In this document: in pieces, positions 14,775 to 22,896 of the stretch
Layout: each line of letters begins with the position of its first letter
Position numbering within the stretch: the stretch's first letter is position 1
Origin: a virus
Virus record (IMG/VR): IMGVR_UViG_3300030107_000421
Span: 1 to 25,872 of that record
DNA: 25,872 bases
Reading direction: 5' to 3' (one strand)
Made by a program: the position numbers and the translations under genes
The notes under the pieces: generated by a model
What the model saw: only the letters and a program-made list of their open reading frames with translations
Database searches by the model: none
What the model was told of the DNA's origin: nothing

Positions 14775-14915
14775 ATGAACAGTCCACTTTATATTCCTAA
14801 TTGGCAATACCATTCTAGGAAAAACATGAAGTTAGATTTTGTCCGAGAAGAAAACATGGTTCGTAGAGCATTTCATAGAGCAAAAACAGTATTTAAAAAA
14901 CTAAGGCGAGCATAA
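14775..14915 (+). CDS. Small basic protein (46 aa)
   Basis: Not recognised. It begins MNSPLYIPNWQYHSRKNMK and ends in a highly basic helix (FHRAKTVFKKLRRA). The start is set by the AAGGAG ribosome site. Probably a nucleic-acid- or membrane-binding peptide, which is inference from charge only. Co-transcribed with the preceding membrane protein. Confidence 0.6.
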   Translation: MNSPLYIPNWQYHSRKNMKLDFVREENMVRRAFHRAKTVFKKLRRA

Positions 14916-14945
14916 TCAGTTATATTTTAAAAAAAGACTAATCAA

Positions 14946-15401
14946 ATGTTTTTTGATTCAATTGCTCTTGTTACAGGAGGATTTGATCCTATTCATAGTG
15001 GTCATATAAAATATTTCGAAAACGCAAAGAAATTATCAGATTGTTTAGTTGTTGGACTAAATAGTGACAAATGGTTAATAAATAAAAAAGGCCAATACTT
15101 CCAAACTTGGAAAGAACGTGCAAATATAATTAGTCATTTAGATATGGTTAATATTGTTATAGATTGGGATGATTCAGATAACTCTGCATGTAGAGCAATT
15201 CAGAAATGTTTTCAACTAACTAATAAGATTTATTTTGCTAATGGTGGAGATCGTAGTTCAAATAACACACCTGAATTAGATCGATATGCTTTAGATCCCA
15301 GAGTAGAGTTCGTTTGGAGTGTTGGAGGTGACGATAAAATTAATAGCAGTTCTTGGATATTGGATAAATATTATCAAGAAAGGGAATCAATTTGTAGGTG
15401 A
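14946..15401 (+). CDS. Cytidylyltransferase-like nucleotidyltransferase
   Basis: A 151-residue protein of the HxGH nucleotidyltransferase superfamily. TGGFDPIHSGH (10-20) holds the catalytic His17 and His20, followed by LVVGLNSDKWLINKKG, NGGDRS and the KINSSSWI motif that replaces ISSTxI. These enzymes (for example glycerol-3-phosphate cytidylyltransferase or the ADP-heptose synthase nucleotidyl domain) transfer a nucleotide to a phosphorylated sugar or alcohol, giving an activated donor. It fits with the glycosyltransferase and cupin of this window in surface-glycan or lipid modification. The substrate cannot be told. Length is normal for a stand-alone domain. Confidence 0.82.
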   Translation: MFFDSIALVTGGFDPIHSGHIKYFENAKKLSDCLVVGLNSDKWLINKKGQYFQTWKERANIISHLDMVNIVIDWDDSDNSACRAIQKCFQLTNKIYFANGGDRSSNNTPELDRYALDPRVEFVWSVGGDDKINSSSWILDKYYQERESICR

Positions 15402-15424
15402 TAGACTTTAATTAAGTAATGTAA

Positions 15425-15949
15425 ATGTTTAAAATGTGGAAGTTACTTTCATTTTTGATATTAATATTTAGTCCACTTTCAGTTCGTGCAGATCTGATTC
15501 ACCGTCTATCAACAAGTACATCTTTGACTGTAGGAGGAGCCTCAACAACTGGAGAGCGTATCGGTTCAACATACGCAGTTAGTGGCAGCAATGTGGCAGT
15601 AAGTTCAGCTCAAAACTCAGCATTTGGTGGTTTAACTGCAGGTTCTGCTACAGCTGCACCGACAATGAAAGCTGGTACTTACGATATTGGAGTTGATAAT
15701 TCAGCCTTCAGTTTTTCTGAATCATTCACTCAGGGGGATGCGATAGCTGCAATGGGAGCTGGTGTTGATGTTAGTGCTGATGGTCTAGTTGTAGACATGC
15801 CAGCTTTTGGTAATACCACGACTCAATCGGGTGGTGTAAAAGGTTCACTCGCAGGTACAATTTTGAGTTCGGGCATTATGACTATAACAGCCGGTGGTGC
15901 GAACACATCTGCGGTGGGCCAATTTGTAAGTGAAATAACCGTCAAATAG
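15425..15949 (+). CDS. Secreted Gly/Ser/Thr-rich protein (174 aa)
   Basis: The N-terminus is a signal peptide (KLLSFLILIFSPLSVRA, cut near residue 22; ATG 15434 is an equal alternative start). The mature part is poor in charge and rich in Gly, Ser, Ala and Thr (LTVGGASTTGERIGSTY, TITAGGANTSAVGQFVSEI), suggesting a beta-rich extracellular fold. It is not a known enzyme. From memory a similar family occurs in T4-like cyanophages, next to relatives of the following two proteins. The product should reach the periplasm or cell surface, or ride on the virion. First gene of the secreted-protein cluster. Confidence 0.7.
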   Translation: MFKMWKLLSFLILIFSPLSVRADLIHRLSTSTSLTVGGASTTGERIGSTYAVSGSNVAVSSAQNSAFGGLTAGSATAAPTMKAGTYDIGVDNSAFSFSESFTQGDAIAAMGAGVDVSADGLVVDMPAFGNTTTQSGGVKGSLAGTILSSGIMTITAGGANTSAVGQFVSEITVK

Positions 15950-15954
15950 CAGTC

Positions 15955-16380
15955 ATGAAGCGGCTTTTACTGCTGTTTTTATTATATCCAGTACCTGTAT
16001 TTGCTGTACCCGTCACGCCAAATTTTCAAAGCGGTTCGATGACCTCCCACACGGAGACAACTTCTAAAGTTTCTGAGGTGATTTCGGTTATTGAATATCA
16101 ATCTGGTTGGCAAATGACACTGACAGGGAATAATATAACTACAGATGCTGATAGTCTTTTACCAGCAGCTACTTCAACATCTAATACAGTTAACGGAGTT
16201 GTATCTACATGGACTGGTTTAGATGCTACTAATATGCCGAATTTCACAATAATTGATCCAACAAAAGCATGGCAATTTACTTCATCACTAACACAACCAG
16301 GGATGAAATCTCACACGGTAATAACTCGTACAAGCGAAATAACATCAGTAACAGATACGGTTTCAACCTTCAGTCAATAA
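15955..16380 (+). CDS. Secreted protein (141 aa)
   Basis: A signal peptide (MKRLLLLFLLYPVPVFA, cut near residue 17) and a Thr/Ser-rich mature part (SMTSHTETTSKVSEVIS, then TRTSEITSVTDTVSTFSQ). The two ends share an S/T-E-(I/V)-xSV motif, hinting at an internal repeat or paired strands. No Cys in the mature protein. Five bases after the preceding gene, and its stop overlaps the probable ATA start of the next as ATAA. Function unknown; an extracytoplasmic partner of its neighbours is inferred from the shared signal peptides and spacing. Confidence 0.7.
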   Translation: MKRLLLLFLLYPVPVFAVPVTPNFQSGSMTSHTETTSKVSEVISVIEYQSGWQMTLTGNNITTDADSLLPAATSTSNTVNGVVSTWTGLDATNMPNFTIIDPTKAWQFTSSLTQPGMKSHTVITRTSEITSVTDTVSTFSQ

Positions 16381-17234
16381 AGTATGTATTACTAATACTT
16401 ATTAATACCTTTAGTCTATTCCCTCAAGTTAGTAAAGCAGAAAGTGTAGGTGGAGTTAGCGCAAGCGCAGCACCAGTTGCTAACAGTAGTGGATCAGTTA
16501 CAAACCAAGCCATACAGGTTTTGCAAGGTCCATATATAACTAATACTTATGGGAATGGAGTTTCATGTCAAGGACCAACTTTAAACATTACTCCATTCGT
16601 AACAGGAAGTAATTCTTGGAAAGATCCTTATGAAGGATACTGGGATTCGCCCGTATATGACATGACAACAGATGATGATGGTAATCTAAATAATCCAGGC
16701 TCTATCTTGTATTACGTTCCTACAAGGACTGGGCAGAAAGCAAATAACAATGTTTCATTAGGTATAAGTGCAACAGTATCTATTCCATTAGATAAACGTC
16801 ATCATGAAGGTTGTTTAAGAGCTGCTACTACACAAACAAAATTAACTCAACAAATATTAGCTAATAAACGGTTAGACTTTGAATTTGCGAGACTTAAACA
16901 TTGTGCTGAACAAAAAAGACTTGGAGTATCCTTCCATCCTTCCAGCCCCTCTTTCAAAATTTGCTCAGATATTGTTGTCACTAATCCCCATGGAGTTATA
17001 CCGCAACATCAACATTCTATTTCTTCACCTTCTTTTTCTTCAACGGAGGTAAATCTTTCTTCTCCCGATACTGATTTGCAACAATCTCAGAACGGGTCAA
17101 CTTCGGTGGAGTCTTCCCAAGCAACTTCTGAACCTTCTTCATTGCAGTCTTTATCAGAGGCTTTATTGCCTTCAGAACAAGATCAGCCAGGGGCTTTGCT
17201 AGGACTGCCGATGACGTTGCCACAAGAGCAATAG
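16377..17234 (+). CDS. Secreted protein with possible ATA start and antisense C-terminal extension
   Basis: The frame encodes a signal peptide KYVLLILINTFSLFPQVSKA, then ESVGGVSASAAPVANSSG and a polar body with a few Cys (SCQGPT, EGCLRAAT, KHCAEQ, FKICSD). The only in-frame ATG, at 16269, would place this signal peptide 36 residues inside and overlap the previous gene by 112 bases. ATA at 16377 instead overlaps the previous stop as ATAA and puts the signal peptide first. The helical part near 16840-16930 (TQQILANKRLDFEFARLKHC) precedes VVTNPHGVIPQHQ, after which about 70 Ser/Pro/Gln-rich residues are encoded antisense to the minus-strand gene. That tail looks like read-through, not a conserved domain. 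Confidence 0.6.
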   Translation: MKYVLLILINTFSLFPQVSKAESVGGVSASAAPVANSSGSVTNQAIQVLQGPYITNTYGNGVSCQGPTLNITPFVTGSNSWKDPYEGYWDSPVYDMTTDDDGNLNNPGSILYYVPTRTGQKANNNVSLGISATVSIPLDKRHHEGCLRAATTQTKLTQQILANKRLDFEFARLKHCAEQKRLGVSFHPSSPSFKICSDIVVTNPHGVIPQHQHSISSPSFSSTEVNLSSPDTDLQQSQNGSTSVESSQATSEPSSLQSLSEALLPSEQDQPGALLGLPMTLPQEQ

Positions 17235-17778
17235 ATGCAGTTGTTGTTACAGCCCCAGCTGTAGGTAATGCATCAACTACTTGTTGAATAATTGGAATTT
17301 CTTCGTATAGAGTAACGCATCTACCATTTTGTACTTCATAGCCACTAATTTTTTTATTACCTTCAACTTTAGAACCGGCTATAGGAGCCTCATTTGGGGG
17401 ACAAATTATTTCTGGGGTATTTGTATTAGGTAGTTCTGGTTCAGGTGGTTCAAATACTTCATCAGTATCCAAAGGAATTTGTGGGACTTCAGCAGGCTTA
17501 GTTAGTATTAATTGTTCTGGTTCATAATTCATTGGATTATAACTAGGTACAGTGCCATCACATAAAATTACATTTCCTTTTTGATCTTCTTCTGTAAGTT
17601 TATTTGATTTTTTATTAGCAGGATTGTACTCAATACATCCAGGTAATTGAATAATAGGTGACCCAATATTTAGAGTTACAGGAGTAGTCTTTGGTACATT
17701 TAATTGTGTATCAAAGTAATAATCTGGTATTTCTATTATTGCTACTTCAATATTGGGAATTTTTATTTCTGGTATCAT
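17017..17778 (-). CDS. Proline-rich protein with a membrane segment (253 aa)
   Basis: An N-terminal half rich in Pro, Ile and acidic residues (MIPEIKIPNIEVAIIEIPDYY, PEPELPNTNTPEIICPPNEAP) precedes a domain with GYEVQNGRCVTLYEEIP. A hydrophobic segment follows (TTTASIALVATSSAVLAKPLADLVL, part of it likely in the membrane), then a very basic tail (KTAMKKVQKLLGK, PPLKKKKVKK). It resembles, from memory, a T4-like cyanophage family located beside relatives of the secreted cluster. Its last 218 bases overlap, antisense, the plus-strand gene ending 17234. The natural-looking basic tail suggests that this strand is the constrained one. Function unknown; a virion or envelope-associated protein is plausible. 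Confidence 0.7.
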   Translation of the reverse strand: MIPEIKIPNIEVAIIEIPDYYFDTQLNVPKTTPVTLNIGSPIIQLPGCIEYNPANKKSNKLTEEDQKGNVILCDGTVPSYNPMNYEPEQLILTKPAEVPQIPLDTDEVFEPPEPELPNTNTPEIICPPNEAPIAGSKVEGNKKISGYEVQNGRCVTLYEEIPIIQQVVDALPTAGAVTTTASIALVATSSAVLAKPLADLVLKAIKPLIKTAMKKVQKLLGKTPPKLTRSEIVANQYREKKDLPPLKKKKVKK

Positions 17779-17845
17779 TTATCCATTTCCCATGTCTAGT
17801 CTGTTGTCGTTCTATTTCTCGACAATGGGGGCATTGGCAACTCAT
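17747..17845 (-). CDS. Tiny Cys-rich peptide (32 aa), tentative
   Basis: Reads MSCQCPHCREIERQQTRHGK and ends NSQY, with Cys3, Cys5 and Cys8 (CxCxxC) and His7. Its ATG overlaps the upstream stop (TAATG) and its end overlaps the start of the proline-rich gene by 32 bases, so it sits exactly in the gap of a minus-strand operon. It could bind zinc, perhaps as a dimer. Length this small leaves real doubt. Confidence 0.4.
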   Translation of the reverse strand: MSCQCPHCREIERQQTRHGKWINDTRNKNSQY

Positions 17846-18096
17846 TAAAACTGAGGTACTCCTAAACCACTTCTAGTACTTCTTGGTACAACAGGACCAG
17901 TTACATCAGGAAGTTCTGGAGTTGGAAGATTTTTTAAAGCTTCTCCTGCAGCTACAGATCCTACCTGTTTTATAATTTTCTCTTTAGCATTTTCTATGAG
18001 TGCATCCTTATTTGCATATACGAAAATACCAGCACCAACAACGGAAGCAGATATAACGAAAGACGCAACAGAAAGTACATTAATTATTTTCTGCAT
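17845..18096 (-). CDS. Membrane-anchored small protein (83 aa)
   Basis: Residues 1-28 (MQKIINVLSVASFVISASVV…) form an uncleaved anchor or signal segment. A charged helix (NKDALIENAKEKIIKQVG) and a Pro-rich tail (NLPTPELPDVTGPVVPRS) follow. It resembles, from memory, short T4-like cyanophage proteins found next to the proline-rich family. It follows fibre 2 by 44 bases on the minus strand, and its stop overlaps the ATG of the 32-residue peptide. Function unknown. Confidence 0.65.
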   Translation of the reverse strand: MQKIINVLSVASFVISASVVGAGIFVYANKDALIENAKEKIIKQVGSVAAGEALKNLPTPELPDVTGPVVPRSTRSGLGVPQF

Positions 18097-18140
18097 AATA
18101 AAAAACTTGAATACTTTCTTATATTAACCACAAATAATCT

Positions 18141-21100
18141 TTATGCAGATTCAAGAGCAGCAAGTCTAGCTTCTAAAGCAGTATTTTTTGCTGATAGTTC
18201 TTTTATTGCATTTATTATCATAGGAATAAAATCAGATTGACCTACAGTTAAATTATTAGGATCATCTTCATTAACAATCTTTGTATAAGTTGCATTTGTT
18301 TCAGTTAATACAGCTTGTAATTCTTGTGCAATAAAACCTGCTTTAGTTTTACCATTGCCCCAAGTAGCAGCTCTTTTTTCATCTCTAAAATTCCATTTAA
18401 ATTTTCTAGGTTGTATTTTTTTAATAAATTCTAAACCTAAATCAAGGTCAACTATATCTGTTTTATCTCTACCATCTGAACTAAATGTCCAACTTGAAGC
18501 ACTACCATCAAAGTTTGCATTAACTGTTCCATTATAAATAGCAACTTTATTTGAAGTGTTACCAAAATCACCATTTGAACCAATAAGAACTTGATGATTT
18601 GCTGTTGTTGCACCACGTATATATTCACCTATATGTACGTTATTAGTACCAGTAGTTAGACCATATGCACTATTATGACCTACAGAAACATTATGAGTTC
18701 CTGTAGTTACATTATAAAGAGCTTGATAACCAACTCCAGTATTTTTTTCTCCAGTAGTGCAATATCTTAAAGCATTAGCTCCAAGAGCTACTTCTTTATC
18801 TGCTGTTGTAACAAGAATTCCTGCTTGATAACCAAGAGCAGTACTATAGCCACCTTCTGTATTTTCTTGTAAAGCAGAACGACCACAAGCTGTATTAGTA
18901 CCTCCTGTAGTATTATTTGTTAATGCATAGAATCCAACAGCAGTGTTATTAGCTCCTGTTGTGTTTTCTGTTAATGCATAATAACCAACACCAGTATTAG
19001 CACCTGCAGTTGAATTTTTTCTTAAACAATTAAGTCCAACAGCAACGTTATAAGTACCTGTTGTGTTTTCATCTAAAGCGTAATAACCAAGAGCAGTATT
19101 CCTCTCTCCTGTCGTGTTTGCACTTAATGCTCGATAACCAAAAGCACAACTATAAGAACCTGTCGTATTAGCATCTAAACTATCAACTCCTATAGCAGTA
19201 TTCTGTTGTCCAGTAGTATTTAACCTTAAAGCATCTCTACCTACTGCAACGTTGTAACTTGCAGTTGTATTATATTGTAAAGATCTAGTACCTACAGCAG
19301 TATTCTCTATACCCGTTGTATTCGACCATAAAGTGTAATAACCAAAACCATCATTTTTATCTCCAGTTGTATTTGTAGATAAAGAATTAAAACCAACAGC
19401 AGTATTAAAACTTGCAGTTGTGTTGGCATCTAAAGCGTAAGTACCAACAGCAACATTTGTTTCTCCAGTTGTGTTCTGTAATAAAGCGTTATAACCTATA
19501 GCAGTATTATTATCTGCTGTAGTATTTGCTTGCATAACACCATATCCAAGGGCAGTATTACCAGTACCTGTTGTATTACTATCTAAATTGTAATTACCAA
19601 TAGCAACGTTATTTGCACCAGTAGTATTTAGTTTTAATGCGTCATATCCAATAGCAGTAGAATTACTTGCAGTCGTATTATCAGCTAAAGCATTTCTACC
19701 AATAGCCGTATTTTCATGTCCTGTTGTGTTATCACTTAAAGCCGCATATCCTATTGCTGTATTATTATCTGCAGTCGTATTTGCATCTAAAGTCCACGCT
19801 CCACAAGCAGTATTATATTCTCCTGTCGTATTAGCTTGTAATGAAGCAACACCTACTGCTGTATTATAATTTGCAGTCGTATTAGAATCTAAAGCTTCAG
19901 AACCTACAGCAGTATTTGCAGCACCTGTTGTATTAGCATACAAAGCACTTTTACCAATTGCAGTATTATTATCTGCTGTTGTATTTAGTGATAATGAACC
20001 ACTACCTAATGCGGTGTTGTTATCACCAGTAGTATTTGAATGAGCTGAAGCTCTACCAACAAATGTATTATAATTACCTGTTGTATTTACTCTACCTGCA
20101 TACCAGCCAACAGCAGTATTATTAGCAGAAGTGTTGCTCATTAATGCTTCTGCACCAACAGCTGTACATTCACCATTAGTTTCCTGATCTCTTAGTGCTT
20201 CATATCCAATAGCAGTATTATTTGGACCTGTTGTTATAGTTTTACCAGCATAGTAACCAACTGCAGTGTTTTTTGATCCAGTTGTATTTGCATTTAAGGC
20301 AAAATATCCTACACCAGTACCACCAGAAGCAGTAGTATTTGCAAATAACGCTCCTTGACCACCAGCAAAATTACTACTTCCAGTGGTATTGCTTCCTAGC
20401 GTTGATATTCCTACTGCTGTATTACCATTACCTGTTGTACTTGCGTCTAATGATTCGGTACCTACAGCTACGTTAGAAGTACCTGTTGTGTTTAATTTTA
20501 AAGAATCAAGACCAATAGCTACATTATTATTAGCTGTTGTATTGCTTTGTAACGCGTTAGTACCTATAGCAGTATTATATTGACCAGTTGTATTTGTATT
20601 TAAAGATGTATAACCAACAGCTACATTACTATTAGCAGTAGTAGCTAAATATAATGCTCTTCTACCTACAGACGTATTATAGCTACCTGTTGTATTGCTA
20701 GTTAATGCTTCATCTCCTAAGCCAACATTATAATTACCTGTAGTATTTGCATCTAAACTTAAAACACCAACAGCAGTATTTTCACTTCCTGTAGTATTTG
20801 CACTCATACTGTTATAACCAATAGCAGTATTACCACTTGCAGTTGTATTATCATCTAAAGCTAAATATCCAACTGCTACGTTTTGCGATCCAGTTGTATT
20901 TTCTTCTAATGCAAAAGAACCTAAAGCAGTATTACCATCAGCAGTTGTATTTTGTTCTAATGCTGAATAACCAATACCAACGTTATTAGCTCCTGTTGTA
21001 TTGGCAAATAAGGATGATCTACCTATTGCACTATTTTGAGAACCTGTTGTATTTGACCCTAATGAATTATGACCAATGGCAATATTAGCATCAGCAGTAG

Positions 21101-22256
21101 TATTAGCATCTAAAGCAAAAGAACCTACCGCAACATTTGTTGTTCCTGTTGTGTTTACAACTAATGCATTATAACCTATTCCTGTATTACTATTTGCTGT
21201 TGTGTTTTCTCTTAATACACCCCAACCTAGAGCAGTATTATAAGTTCCTGTTGTATTATCTTCTAGTGCTACATTACCAACTGCAGTATTATAAGAAGCT
21301 GTCGTATTAGCACTTAATGCATGAAAACCAATAGCATTATTTTGAATACCTGTTGTATTTGCATCTAAAGCATTTGCACCAATAGCAACGTTTGAAGCTC
21401 CTGTTGTGTTTGCAGTTAATGCTATATAACCAAAGGCTGTATTATTACTTGCTGTTGTATTTTGCCCTAAAGCTCCCGCACCAGTTGCTGTATTATAACT
21501 TCCAGTTGTATTGGCATCCATTGCTTGATGACCAACAGCTACGTTTGCATCACCAGATGTGTTTTGAACTAAAGCACTATTACCGACTGCTGTTGCATTA
21601 CTTGCTGTGCAATTTTGCAATGTATGAGAACCAACAGCAGTACAACTAGCTCCAGTTGCTAGTTGCATAGCATTATGTCCAACAGCAGTATTAGAGTTTA
21701 CTGTTGTAACAGTGCTTAAAGCACCTTCCCCTATACCTACGTTACCAGCACCAGTTGTAATTGCATCACCAGCACTATATCCAACAACAGTATTTACATC
21801 ACCACTTGTTATAGCAGTTCCAGCATCATAACCTATTAATGTGTTCTTAATTGCATCTGTACCAGTAAATGAATTTCCTGCATTAGTTCCTAATAAAGTA
21901 TTATTCTGTGCATCAACTGTTCCTAATTGGTATCCACTATATATAGATGCTGGTAAAACTGTATTATCACTTGGAGTTCCTACTGCGTAAGCATCTCCTA
22001 ATATTAATGCAAAGAAAGCGAGTCCAGATGCTGGTGCTGTAGTAAATGTAAGACTAGAACCACTAACCGTAAAATCAGTTTCAGGCTTTTGTATTACACC
22101 ACCAAGGGATAAAAGTAAGTTTCGAGCTGTTCCAGGTTTTATCGCTGCTGAACTTGCAGTCAGAGAGAATGCAGTTGTACTTCCATTAAATCCACTGGAG
22201 ATGTCATCACACAGGCTGTATCGTCCAACTACAGGGGATTGACCTAAATATGCCAT
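18141..22256 (-). CDS. Fibre 2: complete repeat-shaft tail-fibre-like protein with S74 domain (1371 aa)
   Basis: The only complete fibre here. Residues 1-95 form an N-terminal domain (MAYLGQSPVVGRYSLCDDIS, then LSLGGVIQKPETDF and LILGDAYAVGTPSD) of the kind that attaches cyanophage fibres to the virion, recognised from memory. A junction YQLGTVDAQNNTLLG leads to about sixty-three 17-residue repeats (about 119-1220), then a neck and the S74 domain. That domain begins SDGRDKTDI at Ser1260 (18477-18479) and contains GFIAQELQAVL and a C-terminal coiled coil (LSAKNTALEARLAALES). Trimerisation and self-cleavage before Ser1260 are expected from the family. Its S74 domain differs from those of fibres 1 and 3. 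Followed on the minus strand by the membrane-anchored small protein. Confidence 0.92.
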   Translation of the reverse strand: MAYLGQSPVVGRYSLCDDISSGFNGSTTAFSLTASSAAIKPGTARNLLLSLGGVIQKPETDFTVSGSSLTFTTAPASGLAFFALILGDAYAVGTPSDNTVLPASIYSGYQLGTVDAQNNTLLGTNAGNSFTGTDAIKNTLIGYDAGTAITSGDVNTVVGYSAGDAITTGAGNVGIGEGALSTVTTVNSNTAVGHNAMQLATGASCTAVGSHTLQNCTASNATAVGNSALVQNTSGDANVAVGHQAMDANTTGSYNTATGAGALGQNTTASNNTAFGYIALTANTTGASNVAIGANALDANTTGIQNNAIGFHALSANTTASYNTAVGNVALEDNTTGTYNTALGWGVLRENTTANSNTGIGYNALVVNTTGTTNVAVGSFALDANTTADANIAIGHNSLGSNTTGSQNSAIGRSSLFANTTGANNVGIGYSALEQNTTADGNTALGSFALEENTTGSQNVAVGYLALDDNTTASGNTAIGYNSMSANTTGSENTAVGVLSLDANTTGNYNVGLGDEALTSNTTGSYNTSVGRRALYLATTANSNVAVGYTSLNTNTTGQYNTAIGTNALQSNTTANNNVAIGLDSLKLNTTGTSNVAVGTESLDASTTGNGNTAVGISTLGSNTTGSSNFAGGQGALFANTTASGGTGVGYFALNANTTGSKNTAVGYYAGKTITTGPNNTAIGYEALRDQETNGECTAVGAEALMSNTSANNTAVGWYAGRVNTTGNYNTFVGRASAHSNTTGDNNTALGSGSLSLNTTADNNTAIGKSALYANTTGAANTAVGSEALDSNTTANYNTAVGVASLQANTTGEYNTACGAWTLDANTTADNNTAIGYAALSDNTTGHENTAIGRNALADNTTASNSTAIGYDALKLNTTGANNVAIGNYNLDSNTTGTGNTALGYGVMQANTTADNNTAIGYNALLQNTTGETNVAVGTYALDANTTASFNTAVGFNSLSTNTTGDKNDGFGYYTLWSNTTGIENTAVGTRSLQYNTTASYNVAVGRDALRLNTTGQQNTAIGVDSLDANTTGSYSCAFGYRALSANTTGERNTALGYYALDENTTGTYNVAVGLNCLRKNSTAGANTGVGYYALTENTTGANNTAVGFYALTNNTTGGTNTACGRSALQENTEGGYSTALGYQAGILVTTADKEVALGANALRYCTTGEKNTGVGYQALYNVTTGTHNVSVGHNSAYGLTTGTNNVHIGEYIRGATTANHQVLIGSNGDFGNTSNKVAIYNGTVNANFDGSASSWTFSSDGRDKTDIVDLDLGLEFIKKIQPRKFKWNFRDEKRAATWGNGKTKAGFIAQELQAVLTETNATYTKIVNEDDPNNLTVGQSDFIPMIINAIKELSAKNTALEARLAALESA
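18600..21902 (-). repeat. 51-base coding repeat array in fibre 2
   Basis: About sixty-three degenerate 51-base units, the longest of the three arrays. NTTG and NTTA turns alternate irregularly, and ALDANTT recurs every few units. The ends are approximate. Confidence 0.85.
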
Positions 22257-22322
22257 TTAGCCACTAAACTTATTACTCTTATATAATTTTATCGTTACCT
22301 GACTTGGGAGATCGAAAGATAA

Positions 22323-22571
22323 TTAAGCTGGTTCAGTAACAGTTTCTTCTGCAACTTCTCCTCTTAAGACATCTTCTAATGCAGCAATAGAACCATTAAT
22401 GCTAATAGCTTCTCTTTCTAATTGAAGAGCTTCGTTATTCAATTGTTGAATAGTTTGCTGTGCAGCAGAGATTCCTTGCTGCTTTTCAGCAAAATCATTT
22501 TGGATCTCTTGAAGTTTTGCTTTTAAAGCATCAACTCTTTCTTTCACTTTTTCTTCACCTAAGCAGGACAT
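22323..22571 (-). CDS. Small coiled-coil protein (82 aa)
   Basis: Almost entirely heptad-like: VDALKAKLQEIQNDFAEKQQ, then AAQQTIQQLNNEALQLEREA and a final IAALEDVL. The acidic tail is EVAEETVTEPA. A single Cys sits at residue 3. It lies between the two minus-strand fibre genes, so a fibre-associated or chaperone-like role is a reasonable guess. Spacing to its neighbours is 31 bases upstream and 66 bases to the start of fibre 2; no Shine-Dalgarno. Confidence 0.7.
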   Translation of the reverse strand: MSCLGEEKVKERVDALKAKLQEIQNDFAEKQQGISAAQQTIQQLNNEALQLEREAISINGSIAALEDVLRGEVAEETVTEPA

Positions 22572-22602
22572 GATTTTTTAGAAACTAAGCTAAGTATAGT
22601 TC

Positions 22603-22851
22603 TTAATACTTAGATTTACCAAGTGTGACAGCCGCATCAATTGCAGTAAAGCTTTCACTACCCCAAATAGATGTTGTACCATCTAGCTTTTTATATGCTT
22701 TGATGATTTCAAGATGATCAACATTTCTCTTAAGAGTATCTTTGTCTTCATCACTAATAGATGACTGACCAGCAACACTATTTATAAGAGTAACGCTATC
22801 TCCAGCAGCACTATAGATTGCGGCTACCTCATCAGCAGTTCTTTCTTCCAT
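22603..22851 (-). CDS. Hypothetical protein between fibre genes (82 aa)
   Basis: Begins MEERTADEVAAIYSAAGDSV with the ATG at 22851; a TTG at 22863 would add four residues and is less likely. The body is helical with a conserved-looking core (SDEDKDTLKRNVDHLEIIK, then LDGTTSIWGSESF and AAVTLGKSKY). It resembles, from memory, a short conserved cyanophage protein beside fibre genes. No membrane segment or metal motif. Probably part of the fibre operon; the exact role is unknown. Confidence 0.7.
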   Translation of the reverse strand: MEERTADEVAAIYSAAGDSVTLINSVAGQSSISDEDKDTLKRNVDHLEIIKAYKKLDGTTSIWGSESFTAIDAAVTLGKSKY

Positions 22852-22896
22852 GTCAAAAACCAATGTTATATATAAATTTTAGCAGTAATGTATCTT

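Noticed and set aside
22852-22863. TTG start at 22863 for the 82-residue protein
   Set aside because: An ATG four codons later gives a natural start (MEERTADEV) matching the family as remembered.
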